A DNA stretch of 64,000 nt from Accumulibacter jenkinsii (GTDB lineage Bacteria > Pseudomonadota > Gammaproteobacteria > Burkholderiales > Rhodocyclaceae). Location of the stretch: assembly GCA_036625225.1 (NCBI GenBank), contig JAZKUF010000001.1, positions 558,001-622,000 of the forward strand, in the 5' to 3' direction. A program made the position numbers and the translations under genes. Of this stretch, positions 41,939 to 51,809 are shown piece after piece. The notes beneath the pieces were generated by a model that was not told the origin of the DNA, ran no database searches, and saw nothing but the letters and a program-made list of their open reading frames with translations. Each line of letters begins with the position of its first letter. Within the stretch, counting starts at the first letter, position 1.

Positions 41939-44900
41939 ATGAAAGCCTATCGACCAATCGCCAGCGCTCGACCCCTGGTCGCACTCCTCGCCCTGATCGG
42001 CAGTGTGCACGCGGCCAACACCGACCTTGCCCTGGCCCCCTTGTCGGGCGCGTCGGCGGTCCAGATCTTTCCGAACATCCTGTTCGTGCTCGACGACTCC
42101 GGCAGCATGTCCTGGAATTACCTGCCCGACTGGGCTGATCCGAATCTTGATCACAACAAACAGCTGCCCATCCCCGAGGTGCGCAGCAGCAACGCCGGCT
42201 TCAACGGCATCGCCTACAACCCGGCGCTTTTCTATCGCTCGCCAAGTTATTTCACCGCCGCCGGGCTTCCCGACACGACGAGCTATCCGAGCCAGACGAA
42301 CGACGCGACGAACAACTGGTCACGGGTATTCGACAACGGCTACCTCACCGAGCGCCCGACCGTCAATCTGCAACGCGCCGCCTACTATTACACGACGGTG
42401 GCCGGCGAATACTGCACTGACCGGACGTTGCGCATCTGCCGGGCTCAAGCCGCACCCGACGACACCTACAAGGTTCCCGCCCAGCTGCGCTGGTGCCACA
42501 GCGAAGAAGCAGCGCGAGCCGCTGCTCCCGAAGCAGGCGCCTGCCGGGCGCTACAGACCGACACCTGGTTCAAGTTCCCCCGCATGCCGGAGCCGCACAC
42601 CAGCCAGTTGACGATCGGCGCCGCGGGTTCGGTCGACAGCATCCGGGTCGCTGGCCAGGAAATTCTGTCGGCGCCCATTCCCTGGCAGGACGATGCCGCC
42701 GTGCTGGCCACCCGCATCGCCGCGACGATCGAGGAATGCACCTTTGGACTCGTCGGAAGCTGCACCGTGCCGGGTTATCGAGCGACTGCGGCCAACGGCG
42801 TGGTGACGATCACCGCCCCGGCAGCCGTTGATGCAACACCGGTACTGACCCAGGTCGGCAGCATCAGGGTCGACCAACGGTTCGGACGCTGGGGAGCCAA
42901 CCAGGCACCGGGAGACGTTCGCCTGACAGTGATCACCAACAGCGTCGCCGCCTACCCCAAGGCATCCAGCCGGGTCGACTGCGGTGGTGTCGAAGTTGCC
43001 ACCTGTAGCTACGAGCAGGAAATGACCAACTATGCGAACTGGTGGGCCTATTACCATACCCGCATGCAGGCGATGAAAACCGCCGCCAGCCACTCCTTCG
43101 CGAAGATCGACGAAACCCGGCGCGTGGGCTACATGAGCATCAACAACAACACCGGCAGCGATTTCCTGAACATCCAGGAATTCAACGGCGCGCAGAAGAA
43201 AGACTGGTACGACGAACTCTTCGCCGCGGCCCCCAGCAACAACACGCCGCTACGCGAGGCATTGTCGAAGGCCGGCTACCTCTATGCCGGCAAGTACAAC
43301 CAATCGACGCTTAACGGGGTGAACGTCACCGATCCGGTGCAGTATTACTGTCAGAAGAATGCAACGATCCTGTCTACGGACGGCTACTGGACCGCAGGTG
43401 ACGGCTTCAAGCTGGATGGCAACCAGGTTGGCGACCAGGACAGCAGCGAAGTCACCGTCCCGGCCAGGGTTGAACGACCGCAACTCGACGGCGGCGGGCA
43501 AGTGACTACACGGACGAAAAGCCGCCTCCTGATGACGACGACGCCAACCAAGAAACAGCCGATGAAGAAGACTGCGCAAGTCAGGAGCAGGGTCTACCCA
43601 ATGTCGATCTCGACCCTGACCGTGCAGTCGATTCTCGCCAGTGAGAGCAGACAGGAGTCCCGCGAACGCGCGAAGACCTTGCAGACTGGCGAGCTCAAGC
43701 AACAGCGCAGCAGCTATACGAAGACGGTGATGCAGATCCAGGCGAGATCCACGACGAACGGTGGCAAGAACTGGAATGGAAATCATGACGGCTGGAGGAA
43801 TGTCGACGAGTGCACAACGCACAAACAGGACGACACCGAAACACAATGCCGGGCCTTGGCTCCCACGACAGCAAACGAGGTCTCGGAATGCGCAGCAATA
43901 GCAGGCTACCGGGGGCCACCCAACTGGAAGACCCAGGTGACGTGTACGCGGAACGCAGACCAATGGTTTTCGGCCGAGAGGTGCAACCCGCACGCAGAAT
44001 GTCGGTACGACTGGTCCGCAATTGACTCCAGATTCAAGACCTGTGATCAAACAGACCTCGCCACAGGAAAGACCCTGGTCAACTTCCCCGGCAAAACGGT
44101 CAGCAGAAACTGTTACGCCGATTGGCCCACAAACTGGTCGTCTGGCAGCGAATGCACGCCAAGCGAGGTGAAACAATGCCAGGTCGTTGCCATCTCGGGG
44201 GGCAAGTGGACATCCAACGACCCGGATTGTGTTGCTGATGGCTTCGGGGGATGGAAGTGGAAGGACGGCAGCAGGCGCTGTCAGGCCAACTGGAGCGCGT
44301 ACAGCCAGAAGACCGACAAGTTCGATTCAAGAACCGATGCGTGCGTTGAAACCGAGGTGATCCGCTGCCGGTACGGCAGCGCCGTAACGACGGACGTTGC
44401 TCAATGCACGCCCGCCGATAATGGCCCGACACGTTCGCTGATCACCTGCCCAGACCTGGAATACAGCGCGTCTGCCGCAATTGGCGAGCCGATCCTCGAC
44501 TGCACGGGATCGACCAGCCGGGACACAAACGGCCTGATCACGATCATCGAGTGCGCCCCGCTCCCCATCAGGAGTCAGTATGTCGCCGAGTGTCGCCCCG
44601 ACGAGATCGCTGACGCCACAAATGACTACGTGACAACCACCTGCACAACGGAGTATGCGAAGGAAGGAGAAATTGACGTGAACAGGCTGGTCGTCGAAGT
44701 CGGCAATGTCTGCATTTCGCAGGCGCCGGTGGGTTGTCCGACCAACGATCCGCAGCAATGCTGGAGGAAGACCTGCGATATCGAACCCAGGAACTCGACA
44801 CCGGACACGCTTGCCGATGTCGCGCAGTACTACTACATGACCGACCTGCGGACCGCGGAACTCGACAACTGCTGGCCCAATGGGGATCGGAACAAGGCCT

Positions 44901-47371
44901 CGGTCTGCGGCCCTGTGACTGATGCCGACGAGGGACAGCGCATGCTGACCTACACCCTGGGCCTCGGCGCATCAGGCCTGATGCAGTACGCCGATGACTA
45001 CCCGAAGGCGAAGGAAGGGGACGGCTCCGATTTCGCCAGCATCCGCTGGACCACCACGGCCAATCCGGAGCAGGGCATCTGTTCGTGGCAATCGGGCGGT
45101 ACCTGCGACTGGCCCCCACCGGCAAGCAATACACAGACCAACATCGACGACCTCTGGCACGCAGCGGTCAATGGGCGCGGTACCTATTACAGCGCCCGCG
45201 ACCCCTCGACCCTTGCCGCCGGGATCAGCAGCGCGCTGGCCGACATCGGCATCGCCAAAGGATCGCTGGCCGCGGTCAGCGTGATCTCGCCGAACTTCAC
45301 GGCCGGAGACAACAGCATCTTCGAGGTCTCCTTCGAGGTCGGCGTCTGGGCCGGTGACGTGGCCAAGCGGACGGCCGAGATCGTCGAGATCGACGGCGAG
45401 ACCAAACTGATGATCTCGCAGGACGTGTCTTGGTCCGCCGAAGCGCAACTGCGCAAGAAAGCGGTGGCCGATCGCACCATTTACACCTTCGATTCCGGGG
45501 AGAAGGCCCTGACCCCGTTCGTCTGGAACGCGATCTCGACTCAGCAGCAGGCGTACCTCAGCAGGCCGCATATCGACGACCTGTCGCAAATGTGCACAGG
45601 CGGCGTCACCTGCCTCAGAGAGGAGGACAAGCCCCGCGCTGGTGGCGAGAACCTGCTCGCTTTCCTGCGCGGCAACAGCACCCACGAAGGGGAAGTGACC
45701 GATCTCGACCGCTTCTACCGCCAACGCCTGGTCAAGGGTCGCGAGGAACACCGGCCGCTGGGTGACATCGCCGGCTCCGAAGCGGTCTACGTCAAGGCGC
45801 CGCCGTGGAACTACGTCGATCAGCAGTATGCCCAGTTCAAGGCGGCCCAAAAGACGCGCCGGGCGATGGTCTATGTCGGCGCCAACGACGGCATGCTGCA
45901 TGCCTTCCATGCCGACGACGACGCAGAGAACGGCATCAAGGGCGGTGACGAAGCCTGGGCGTACATCCCTGCGCTGGTCTTTCCCCGGCTCTACAAGCTC
46001 GCGGACAAGAATTATCCCGGCAATCACCAATTCATGGTCGATGGCACGCCGGTGATGGGTGACATCTGCGCCGACACGGCCGCCAACTGCGGGAGCGCAG
46101 ACAGCCCCGATCTCTGGAAGACGATTCTGGTCGGCGGCCTGAATCGTGGCGGACGGGGTTACTACGCCCTCGACATCACCGACCCGCTCGCACCCAAGGC
46201 CCTGTGGGAATTCAGCGACGACAACCTGGGCTACAGCTACGGCAACCCCTTGATCACCAAACTCAAGGATGGCACCTGGGTGGTCATCGTCGCTTCGGGT
46301 TACAACAACACGAGCCCCGGCGACGGCCAGGGACGCCTGTTCATCCTCAATGCCAACACCGGCGAGCTGATCAGGACCCTCGCCAGCAGCGCGGGAGACG
46401 CGACCACACCGAGCGGTCTCGCGCGGATCAGCGCCTGGGCCAACTTCCCGGAGGTCAATAACACCGCCGAACGTGTTTATGGCGGCGATCTGCTCGGCAA
46501 CCTGTGGCGCTTCGATGTCAACGGCGACATCCCTCCGGATGGCCACGACGCCCATCGCCTGGCGACGCTGGAAGATGCGGCCGGCAACGCGCAACCGATC
46601 TCGACCCGGCCCGAACTCGGCAAGGTCAGAAACCATCCGGTGGTCTTTGTCGGCACCGGCAAGCTGCTCGGCCCGAGCGACTTCGATCCGGTCAACGAGA
46701 ATGCTCCCAAGTTCCAGCCGCAATCGTTCTACGCCATCAAGGACCGACTGGACGCCACCGACTACGGGAACCCGCGCGAGCGCGAGGTGGTCAAGGGCGA
46801 CGCAACAGTCCAGTCATTTACCGCCTGGACGATCGGCAGCGGAAAGTGCCCGGAGAATGTTGGCTTCTGCAAGGCAGCCGATTCGACGGTGGTCGTCAAC
46901 CCTCGCATTACAGGCGAAACGGCCGAAGCCTATGCGGCACGCCTTGAGGAAGCCCGGCAGACCGCGCAGCATGCCATCAAGGACGCCATGGGCCCGTACA
47001 ACGATGGCTGGTATCTGGACTTGCCGGGCGACGGTGAACAGAGCAACACCGACCCGAGCCTGCAACGCAAGACCCTCGTCTTCACCACCAACCGTCCGCT
47101 CGAAGGCGGCGGATGCGTGCCCACGGCGACGAGCTTCCGTTATTTCCTCGACTACCGGACCGGCAATGCGATTGAAGGAACCGAGGGCATCATCGGCGTC
47201 AAGATCGGCGATTTTCTCGCTACCCGGGCAGCCGTGGTGGTGCTGAGCGACGACCGGCTTTACGGGCTCACCCGTACCGACCGGCCGGGGACCGAGGAAG
47301 GTGAGATCCCGACCCCGCCGCCAGGCGAGACGGTTCGCCGGGTCTCGTGGCGCGAACTGGTCACCGAGTGA
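41939..47371 (+). CDS. pilY1: Type IV pilus tip/adhesin protein PilY1
   Basis: 1810 residues with an N-terminal signal peptide (cleavage probably after VHAA). A von Willebrand A domain follows, with MIDAS motif LDDSGSMSW (residues 51-59). Residues from about 495 to 955 are an unusually Cys/Trp-rich insertion with repeating WxxVxxC...QC-like units. After TLADVAQYYYMTDLR the PilY1 beta-propeller (RRAMVYVGANDGMLHAFHAD, VGGLNRGGRGYYALDI, YGGDLLGNLWRFDVNG) completes the protein. PilY1 caps the pilus and links adhesion to twitching and surface sensing. The length exceeds the usual 1000-1200 residues mainly through the insertion. I considered a frameshift near 43500 and rejected it. Confidence 0.93.
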   Translation: MKAYRPIASARPLVALLALIGSVHAANTDLALAPLSGASAVQIFPNILFVLDDSGSMSWNYLPDWADPNLDHNKQLPIPEVRSSNAGFNGIAYNPALFYRSPSYFTAAGLPDTTSYPSQTNDATNNWSRVFDNGYLTERPTVNLQRAAYYYTTVAGEYCTDRTLRICRAQAAPDDTYKVPAQLRWCHSEEAARAAAPEAGACRALQTDTWFKFPRMPEPHTSQLTIGAAGSVDSIRVAGQEILSAPIPWQDDAAVLATRIAATIEECTFGLVGSCTVPGYRATAANGVVTITAPAAVDATPVLTQVGSIRVDQRFGRWGANQAPGDVRLTVITNSVAAYPKASSRVDCGGVEVATCSYEQEMTNYANWWAYYHTRMQAMKTAASHSFAKIDETRRVGYMSINNNTGSDFLNIQEFNGAQKKDWYDELFAAAPSNNTPLREALSKAGYLYAGKYNQSTLNGVNVTDPVQYYCQKNATILSTDGYWTAGDGFKLDGNQVGDQDSSEVTVPARVERPQLDGGGQVTTRTKSRLLMTTTPTKKQPMKKTAQVRSRVYPMSISTLTVQSILASESRQESRERAKTLQTGELKQQRSSYTKTVMQIQARSTTNGGKNWNGNHDGWRNVDECTTHKQDDTETQCRALAPTTANEVSECAAIAGYRGPPNWKTQVTCTRNADQWFSAERCNPHAECRYDWSAIDSRFKTCDQTDLATGKTLVNFPGKTVSRNCYADWPTNWSSGSECTPSEVKQCQVVAISGGKWTSNDPDCVADGFGGWKWKDGSRRCQANWSAYSQKTDKFDSRTDACVETEVIRCRYGSAVTTDVAQCTPADNGPTRSLITCPDLEYSASAAIGEPILDCTGSTSRDTNGLITIIECAPLPIRSQYVAECRPDEIADATNDYVTTTCTTEYAKEGEIDVNRLVVEVGNVCISQAPVGCPTNDPQQCWRKTCDIEPRNSTPDTLADVAQYYYMTDLRTAELDNCWPNGDRNKASVCGPVTDADEGQRMLTYTLGLGASGLMQYADDYPKAKEGDGSDFASIRWTTTANPEQGICSWQSGGTCDWPPPASNTQTNIDDLWHAAVNGRGTYYSARDPSTLAAGISSALADIGIAKGSLAAVSVISPNFTAGDNSIFEVSFEVGVWAGDVAKRTAEIVEIDGETKLMISQDVSWSAEAQLRKKAVADRTIYTFDSGEKALTPFVWNAISTQQQAYLSRPHIDDLSQMCTGGVTCLREEDKPRAGGENLLAFLRGNSTHEGEVTDLDRFYRQRLVKGREEHRPLGDIAGSEAVYVKAPPWNYVDQQYAQFKAAQKTRRAMVYVGANDGMLHAFHADDDAENGIKGGDEAWAYIPALVFPRLYKLADKNYPGNHQFMVDGTPVMGDICADTAANCGSADSPDLWKTILVGGLNRGGRGYYALDITDPLAPKALWEFSDDNLGYSYGNPLITKLKDGTWVVIVASGYNNTSPGDGQGRLFILNANTGELIRTLASSAGDATTPSGLARISAWANFPEVNNTAERVYGGDLLGNLWRFDVNGDIPPDGHDAHRLATLEDAAGNAQPISTRPELGKVRNHPVVFVGTGKLLGPSDFDPVNENAPKFQPQSFYAIKDRLDATDYGNPREREVVKGDATVQSFTAWTIGSGKCPENVGFCKAADSTVVVNPRITGETAEAYAARLEEARQTAQHAIKDAMGPYNDGWYLDLPGDGEQSNTDPSLQRKTLVFTTNRPLEGGGCVPTATSFRYFLDYRTGNAIEGTEGIIGVKIGDFLATRAAVVVLSDDRLYGLTRTDRPGTEEGEIPTPPPGETVRRVSWRELVTE

Positions 47372-47441
47372 GCGACCATGCATCGGCTAAGCTGCACCTG
47401 CCCACTTGGGGCCAAACCAGGCAGAGCGGACAAGCGGCCTG

Positions 47442-48635
47442 ATGACCCGAAGCAGGATGCTGATGCTGCTTGCGCTGGCAATCGCCTGCGCGGTCGGCGC
47501 CTACGGGTATCACGCGGCTCGCCCCGCCGCCGGCACGCAGGCGAAGCCGGTCCCGCCGGTGCCGGTGACGGTCGCCAGCGCCGCACTCGGCGAGTTGCCG
47601 ATCGTGCTCGAAGTGGTCGGGCGAGCCGAAGCGTACGAGAGCGTCACCCTGATGTCGAGAATCGATGGCCAGGTGGCCAGCGTACGCTACCGCGAAGGGC
47701 AGCAGGTCAGGCAGGGGGAATTGCTGATCCTCCTCGACGCCGGCGATTTCGAAGCCCGGGCGCGGCAGGCGCAGGCCAATCTGGCGAGGAACGAGGCGCT
47801 GCTGGCCAGGGCCCGGACCGACGTCGAGCGCTACGTCGCCCTGCAGGCTCGCGGTTTCGTCTCCGAGGAAAAGGTCAACGAGCTACGCACCACGGCAGCG
47901 GCAGCGGCAGCAAGCGTCAAGGCTGACCAGGCGGCGCTCGAACTCGCGCGGCGTCAGCTCTCCTACACCACCATCCGCGCGCCTTTTACCGGTGTCGTCG
48001 GCGCTCGGCTGGTCTTTCCGGGTTCGGCGGTCAAGCTCAATGAGACGGTACTCGCCGTCGTCAATCGCGTGCAGCCGCTCTATGTGACCTTTTCGGTGGC
48101 CGAGAAGTACCTGCCCCGTCTGCGTAGTGCGATGCGTCGCGGGGATCTGCACGCGCGGATCACGATCCCCGGCGACAGCGATCCGGGCCAGTCGCTCGCG
48201 GCGACCATCGGCTTTATCGACAACGCCGTCGATGCCACGACGGGTACCATCCAGTTGAAAGCCCTGCTGGAAAATCGCGAGCAGCAGCTGACCCCCGGAC
48301 AGTTTCTCGATGTCAGCATTTCGCTCGACACCCTGACCCATGCCGTCGTCGTTCCTGCCGAGGCGGTACAGCAGGGGCCGGACGGCACTTTTCTGTTCGT
48401 CGTGCGCCCCGACGACACTGTCGACATCCGGCAGATCGAGGTCCAGGCCACTTACCGCGGACTGGCGGCAATCGCGAGCGGCCTTGCCGCCGATGAAACC
48501 ATCGTCGTCGACGGCCAGCTCAGACTGACCGCGGGCGCCCCGATATTAGTCAAGAGTCGCCGGCCGCCGGCGGCAGTCAAAGCGATCGATGGCGCTGCCG
48601 CACTCTCGCCGCCAGTCGCCGGGCCGGCTCGCTGA
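47442..48635 (+). CDS. RND efflux periplasmic adaptor (membrane fusion protein)
   Basis: 397 residues. A membrane anchor (MLMLLALAIACAVGAYGY) is followed by lipoyl halves (SRIDGQVASVRYREGQQVRQ and QLSYTTIRAPFTGVVGARLV), a coiled coil between them (LARNEALLARARTDVERYVALQ) and a beta-barrel domain. It resembles the MdtA/MexE group. It links the pump encoded ten bases downstream to an outer membrane channel; no channel gene is adjacent. ATG 47442 fits the family start better than a longer in-frame codon. Confidence 0.92.
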   Translation: MTRSRMLMLLALAIACAVGAYGYHAARPAAGTQAKPVPPVPVTVASAALGELPIVLEVVGRAEAYESVTLMSRIDGQVASVRYREGQQVRQGELLILLDAGDFEARARQAQANLARNEALLARARTDVERYVALQARGFVSEEKVNELRTTAAAAAASVKADQAALELARRQLSYTTIRAPFTGVVGARLVFPGSAVKLNETVLAVVNRVQPLYVTFSVAEKYLPRLRSAMRRGDLHARITIPGDSDPGQSLAATIGFIDNAVDATTGTIQLKALLENREQQLTPGQFLDVSISLDTLTHAVVVPAEAVQQGPDGTFLFVVRPDDTVDIRQIEVQATYRGLAAIASGLAADETIVVDGQLRLTAGAPILVKSRRPPAAVKAIDGAAALSPPVAGPAR

Positions 48636-48645
48636 ACTGCGGCGC

Positions 48646-51600
48646 ATGAATCTGTCCGAAGTCTGCATTCGTCGCCCGGTAATGACCACCTTGCTGATGG
48701 CGGCCTTGCTCCTTTTCGGTCTCGTCGCCTATCGCGCCTTGCCCGTTTCCGAACTGCCGAATGTCGATTTTCCGACCATTTCGGTCACCGCGAGTCTGCC
48801 CGGCGCGTCACCGGAAACCATGGCGGCAGCGGTTGCGACGCCCCTCGAGGGACAATTCTCGACCATCGCCGGTCTCGACTCGATGACCTCGACCAGCGCC
48901 CAGGGTTCGACGGCGATCACGCTGCAGTTCTCGCTCGAGCGCAACATCGATGCCGCAGCCCAGGACGTTCAATCGGCCATCTCCGCCGCCTTGCGTCGCC
49001 TGCCGCCGAACATGCCCTCACCACCCTCTTTCCGCAAGGTGAACCCGGCCGACTCACCGGTCTTCTACATCGCCATGTCGTCCCTGACGCTGCCGCTGTC
49101 GCTGGTGAACGAATACGCCGAAACCCAGCTCGCGCAACGTCTGTCGACCATTGCCGGTGTCGCCCAGGTGCAGATCTATGGTTCGCAGAAGTTCGCCGTC
49201 CGCATTGAGGCCAACCCCGATCAGCTCGCCAGCAGGGGAATCGGCATCGACGAGCTGCAGCAGGCGCTGTCGCAGAACAACGTCAATCAGCCGATCGGCC
49301 AGCTCGACGGCCGCCGCCAGAGCTTTGCCATCCGCGATGACGGGCAACTGAGCCAGGCCGCCGCCTACCGGCCGCTGATCATCACCTGGCGCAACGGCGC
49401 GCCGGTTCGCCTCGAGGAGGTGGCCAACGCGGTCGACAGCGTCGAGAACAAGCGTATCGCCAGCTGGAATGTGGACCAGCGGGCGATCGTCCTCGCCGTG
49501 CAGCGCCAGCCCGGCGCCAATACGATCGAAACGGTCGCCGCCATCCGGGAGGTGCTGCCGTCTTTCCAGTCCAGGTTGCCGGCTGCGATCGAAATGAAGG
49601 TGCTCTTCGATCGCAGCGTCTCGATCCGGGAAGCGATCGACGACGTCCAGTTCACGCTGCTTCTCGCGGGCCTGCTGGTGCTGCTGGTGATCCTGCTCTT
49701 CCTGAGGAACCTGTCGGCAACGCTGATCCCCAGTCTGGCACTGCCGATTTCGATCATCGGCACCTTCGGCGCCATGTCGATTCTCGGCTACAGCCTCGAC
49801 AACCTGTCACTGCTCGCCCTCACCCTGTCGGTCGGCTTCGTCGTCGATGACGCGATAGTCATGCTGGAGAACATCGTCCGGCACGTCGAACGGGGCGAGA
49901 CACCGTTCGAGGCGGCGATCAAGGGGGCGCGCGAGATCGGCTTCACGATCATTTCGATGACCGTCTCGCTGATCGCCGTCTTCATTCCGGTCCTCTTCAT
50001 GCGCGGCATCGTCGGCCGCCTGCTGCACGAATTCGCGGTCACCATCTGCGTTGCCATCCTGGTTTCGGGTCTCGTCTCGCTGACCCTGACGCCGATGCTC
50101 TGCAGCCGTTACATCACGCACACCGATCCAGCAGCCCATGGTCGCACATTCCAGCTTTTCGAGCGCTTTTTTGCCACCCTGCACGCCGCTTACGAGCGGA
50201 CCCTGAGGCTGGCCATGCGACACCCGCGGATGGTGCTGGCGAGTTTCCTGGCAACGCTGCTGCTGAGCGGACTGCTTTTCGCGGTGACGCCCAAGGAGTT
50301 CCTGCCGAGCGGCGACTCCGGCCGCATCATCGCCTTCACCGAAGGCGCACAGGACGTCTCCTTTGCGGCGATGGTCGAGCATCAGCGCGCGCTGGCCGAA
50401 ATCGTCGCCCAGGAACCCGATATCAGCTCGTTCATGTCCGCGGTGGGAGCCGGCGGTGTCCGGCCGACGGCCAACACCGGCACCCTCTTCATGATTCTCA
50501 AAGCGCGCGACGAGCGCCACTCGTCGCCTGACGAGATCATTCAGCGCCTGCGTCCCAAGCTGGCTGAAGTGCCGGGCATCAAGGCCTACCTGCAGAATCC
50601 CCCGGTCATCCGGATCGGCGGCCAGCTGACCGCCGCACAGTATCAGTACACGCTGCAGGACACCGACCTCGAGCAGCTTTATCAATGGACCGCCACCCTC
50701 ACCGATGGCGTCCGCCGGCTGCCCGGATTCATCGACGTGAGCAACAACCTCAACCAGCTCAGCCCGGTGATTGCGCTCGACATCGACCGCGACAAGCTGG
50801 CCACTGTCGGCCTCAGCTACGGCCAGGTGGAAGACGCCCTGCAGAGCGCATTCAGCGCGCGACAGATATCCACCATCTACGGCACCAGCAATCAGTACCA
50901 GGTCATCCTCGAAGTGGCTCCGGCCTACCAGGCCGATCCCGAATCGCTGCCCAGGCTGCATGTCCGCAGCAGCAGCGGCAAGCTGGTCCCGCTCGACACG
51001 GTTGCCCGCTTCAGTCGCAAGACGCAGGCCCTGACCGTCAACCACCAGGGGCAATTACCAGCGGTGACGATTTCCTTCAACCTGCTGCCGGAAGTCTCGC
51101 TCGGCCAGGCTGTGGACAGGATCAGGACGCTGGAACAGGAACTGCTTGTCCCGGCTTCGCTCAACACCAGCCTGCAAGGGACCGCGCAGGCCTTCCAGGC
51201 ATCACAGCAGGGCCTGGGGATACTGCTCCTGATGGCGATTCTCGTGGTGTACCTGGTGCTCGGTGTACTCTACGAGAGTTTCATTCACCCCTTGACCATT
51301 CTTTCGGGTCTGCCCTCCGCCGGTCTCGGCGCGCTGCTGACGCTGCTTGTCTTTGGCGTCGATCTCAGTCTCTACGCCTTTGTCGGCATCATCATGCTGG
51401 TCGGCATCGTGAAGAAAAACGCCATCATGATGATCGACTTCGCGCTGACGCAACAACGCCAGTTGCAGAGCACCGCCAGCGACGCGATCTTCCAGGCCTG
51501 TCTGATCCGCTTCCGGCCAATCATGATGACCACCATGGCGGCGCTGGTCGGCACCCTGCCGATCGCCCTGGGCATCGGCGCCGGCGCCGAGGTCCGGCGG

Positions 51601-51729
51601 CCGCTCGGCCTCGCGGTGGTCGGCGGCCTGCTGCTCTCGCAGTTCCTCACCCTCTACCTGACGCCGGTGGTGTACCTGTACCTCGATCGCTTCGCGAAGC
51701 CGCTCGCCGAAGCCAGAGAATCGTCCTGA
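48646..51729 (+). CDS. RND-family multidrug efflux transporter (HAE1 type)
   Basis: 1027 residues with the RND layout: twelve membrane helices in two repeats and two large periplasmic loops. LTLSVGFVVDDAIVMLENIVRH carries the proton-relay Asp pair of TM4, and GIIMLVGIVKKNAIMMIDFA the matching motif of TM10/11. The N terminus NLSEVCIRRPVMTTLLMAAL is typical. It resembles the MdtB/MdtC and MexF-like clusters. Substrate cannot be told from sequence; with the adaptor it probably expels drugs or toxic metabolites. Confidence 0.95.
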   Translation: MNLSEVCIRRPVMTTLLMAALLLFGLVAYRALPVSELPNVDFPTISVTASLPGASPETMAAAVATPLEGQFSTIAGLDSMTSTSAQGSTAITLQFSLERNIDAAAQDVQSAISAALRRLPPNMPSPPSFRKVNPADSPVFYIAMSSLTLPLSLVNEYAETQLAQRLSTIAGVAQVQIYGSQKFAVRIEANPDQLASRGIGIDELQQALSQNNVNQPIGQLDGRRQSFAIRDDGQLSQAAAYRPLIITWRNGAPVRLEEVANAVDSVENKRIASWNVDQRAIVLAVQRQPGANTIETVAAIREVLPSFQSRLPAAIEMKVLFDRSVSIREAIDDVQFTLLLAGLLVLLVILLFLRNLSATLIPSLALPISIIGTFGAMSILGYSLDNLSLLALTLSVGFVVDDAIVMLENIVRHVERGETPFEAAIKGAREIGFTIISMTVSLIAVFIPVLFMRGIVGRLLHEFAVTICVAILVSGLVSLTLTPMLCSRYITHTDPAAHGRTFQLFERFFATLHAAYERTLRLAMRHPRMVLASFLATLLLSGLLFAVTPKEFLPSGDSGRIIAFTEGAQDVSFAAMVEHQRALAEIVAQEPDISSFMSAVGAGGVRPTANTGTLFMILKARDERHSSPDEIIQRLRPKLAEVPGIKAYLQNPPVIRIGGQLTAAQYQYTLQDTDLEQLYQWTATLTDGVRRLPGFIDVSNNLNQLSPVIALDIDRDKLATVGLSYGQVEDALQSAFSARQISTIYGTSNQYQVILEVAPAYQADPESLPRLHVRSSSGKLVPLDTVARFSRKTQALTVNHQGQLPAVTISFNLLPEVSLGQAVDRIRTLEQELLVPASLNTSLQGTAQAFQASQQGLGILLLMAILVVYLVLGVLYESFIHPLTILSGLPSAGLGALLTLLVFGVDLSLYAFVGIIMLVGIVKKNAIMMIDFALTQQRQLQSTASDAIFQACLIRFRPIMMTTMAALVGTLPIALGIGAGAEVRRPLGLAVVGGLLLSQFLTLYLTPVVYLYLDRFAKPLAEARESS

Positions 51730-51809
51730 TTCGCCGATAGCCACTCGCTGCCCGACACAAGCTGCTAAAGTACGCAGCAGCCTGATTCCCGGCAGGAGAT
51801 AGTTCCCCG

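Noticed and set aside
43500..43640. Asp/Glu-rich alternative frame inside pilY1, hinting at a frameshift
   Set aside because: The main frame through this stretch has the Thr/Gln/Lys-rich pattern leading into Trp/Cys repeat units that I expect in long betaproteobacterial PilY1 proteins, and it stays open for 1810 codons. The alternative frame ends after about 50 codons.
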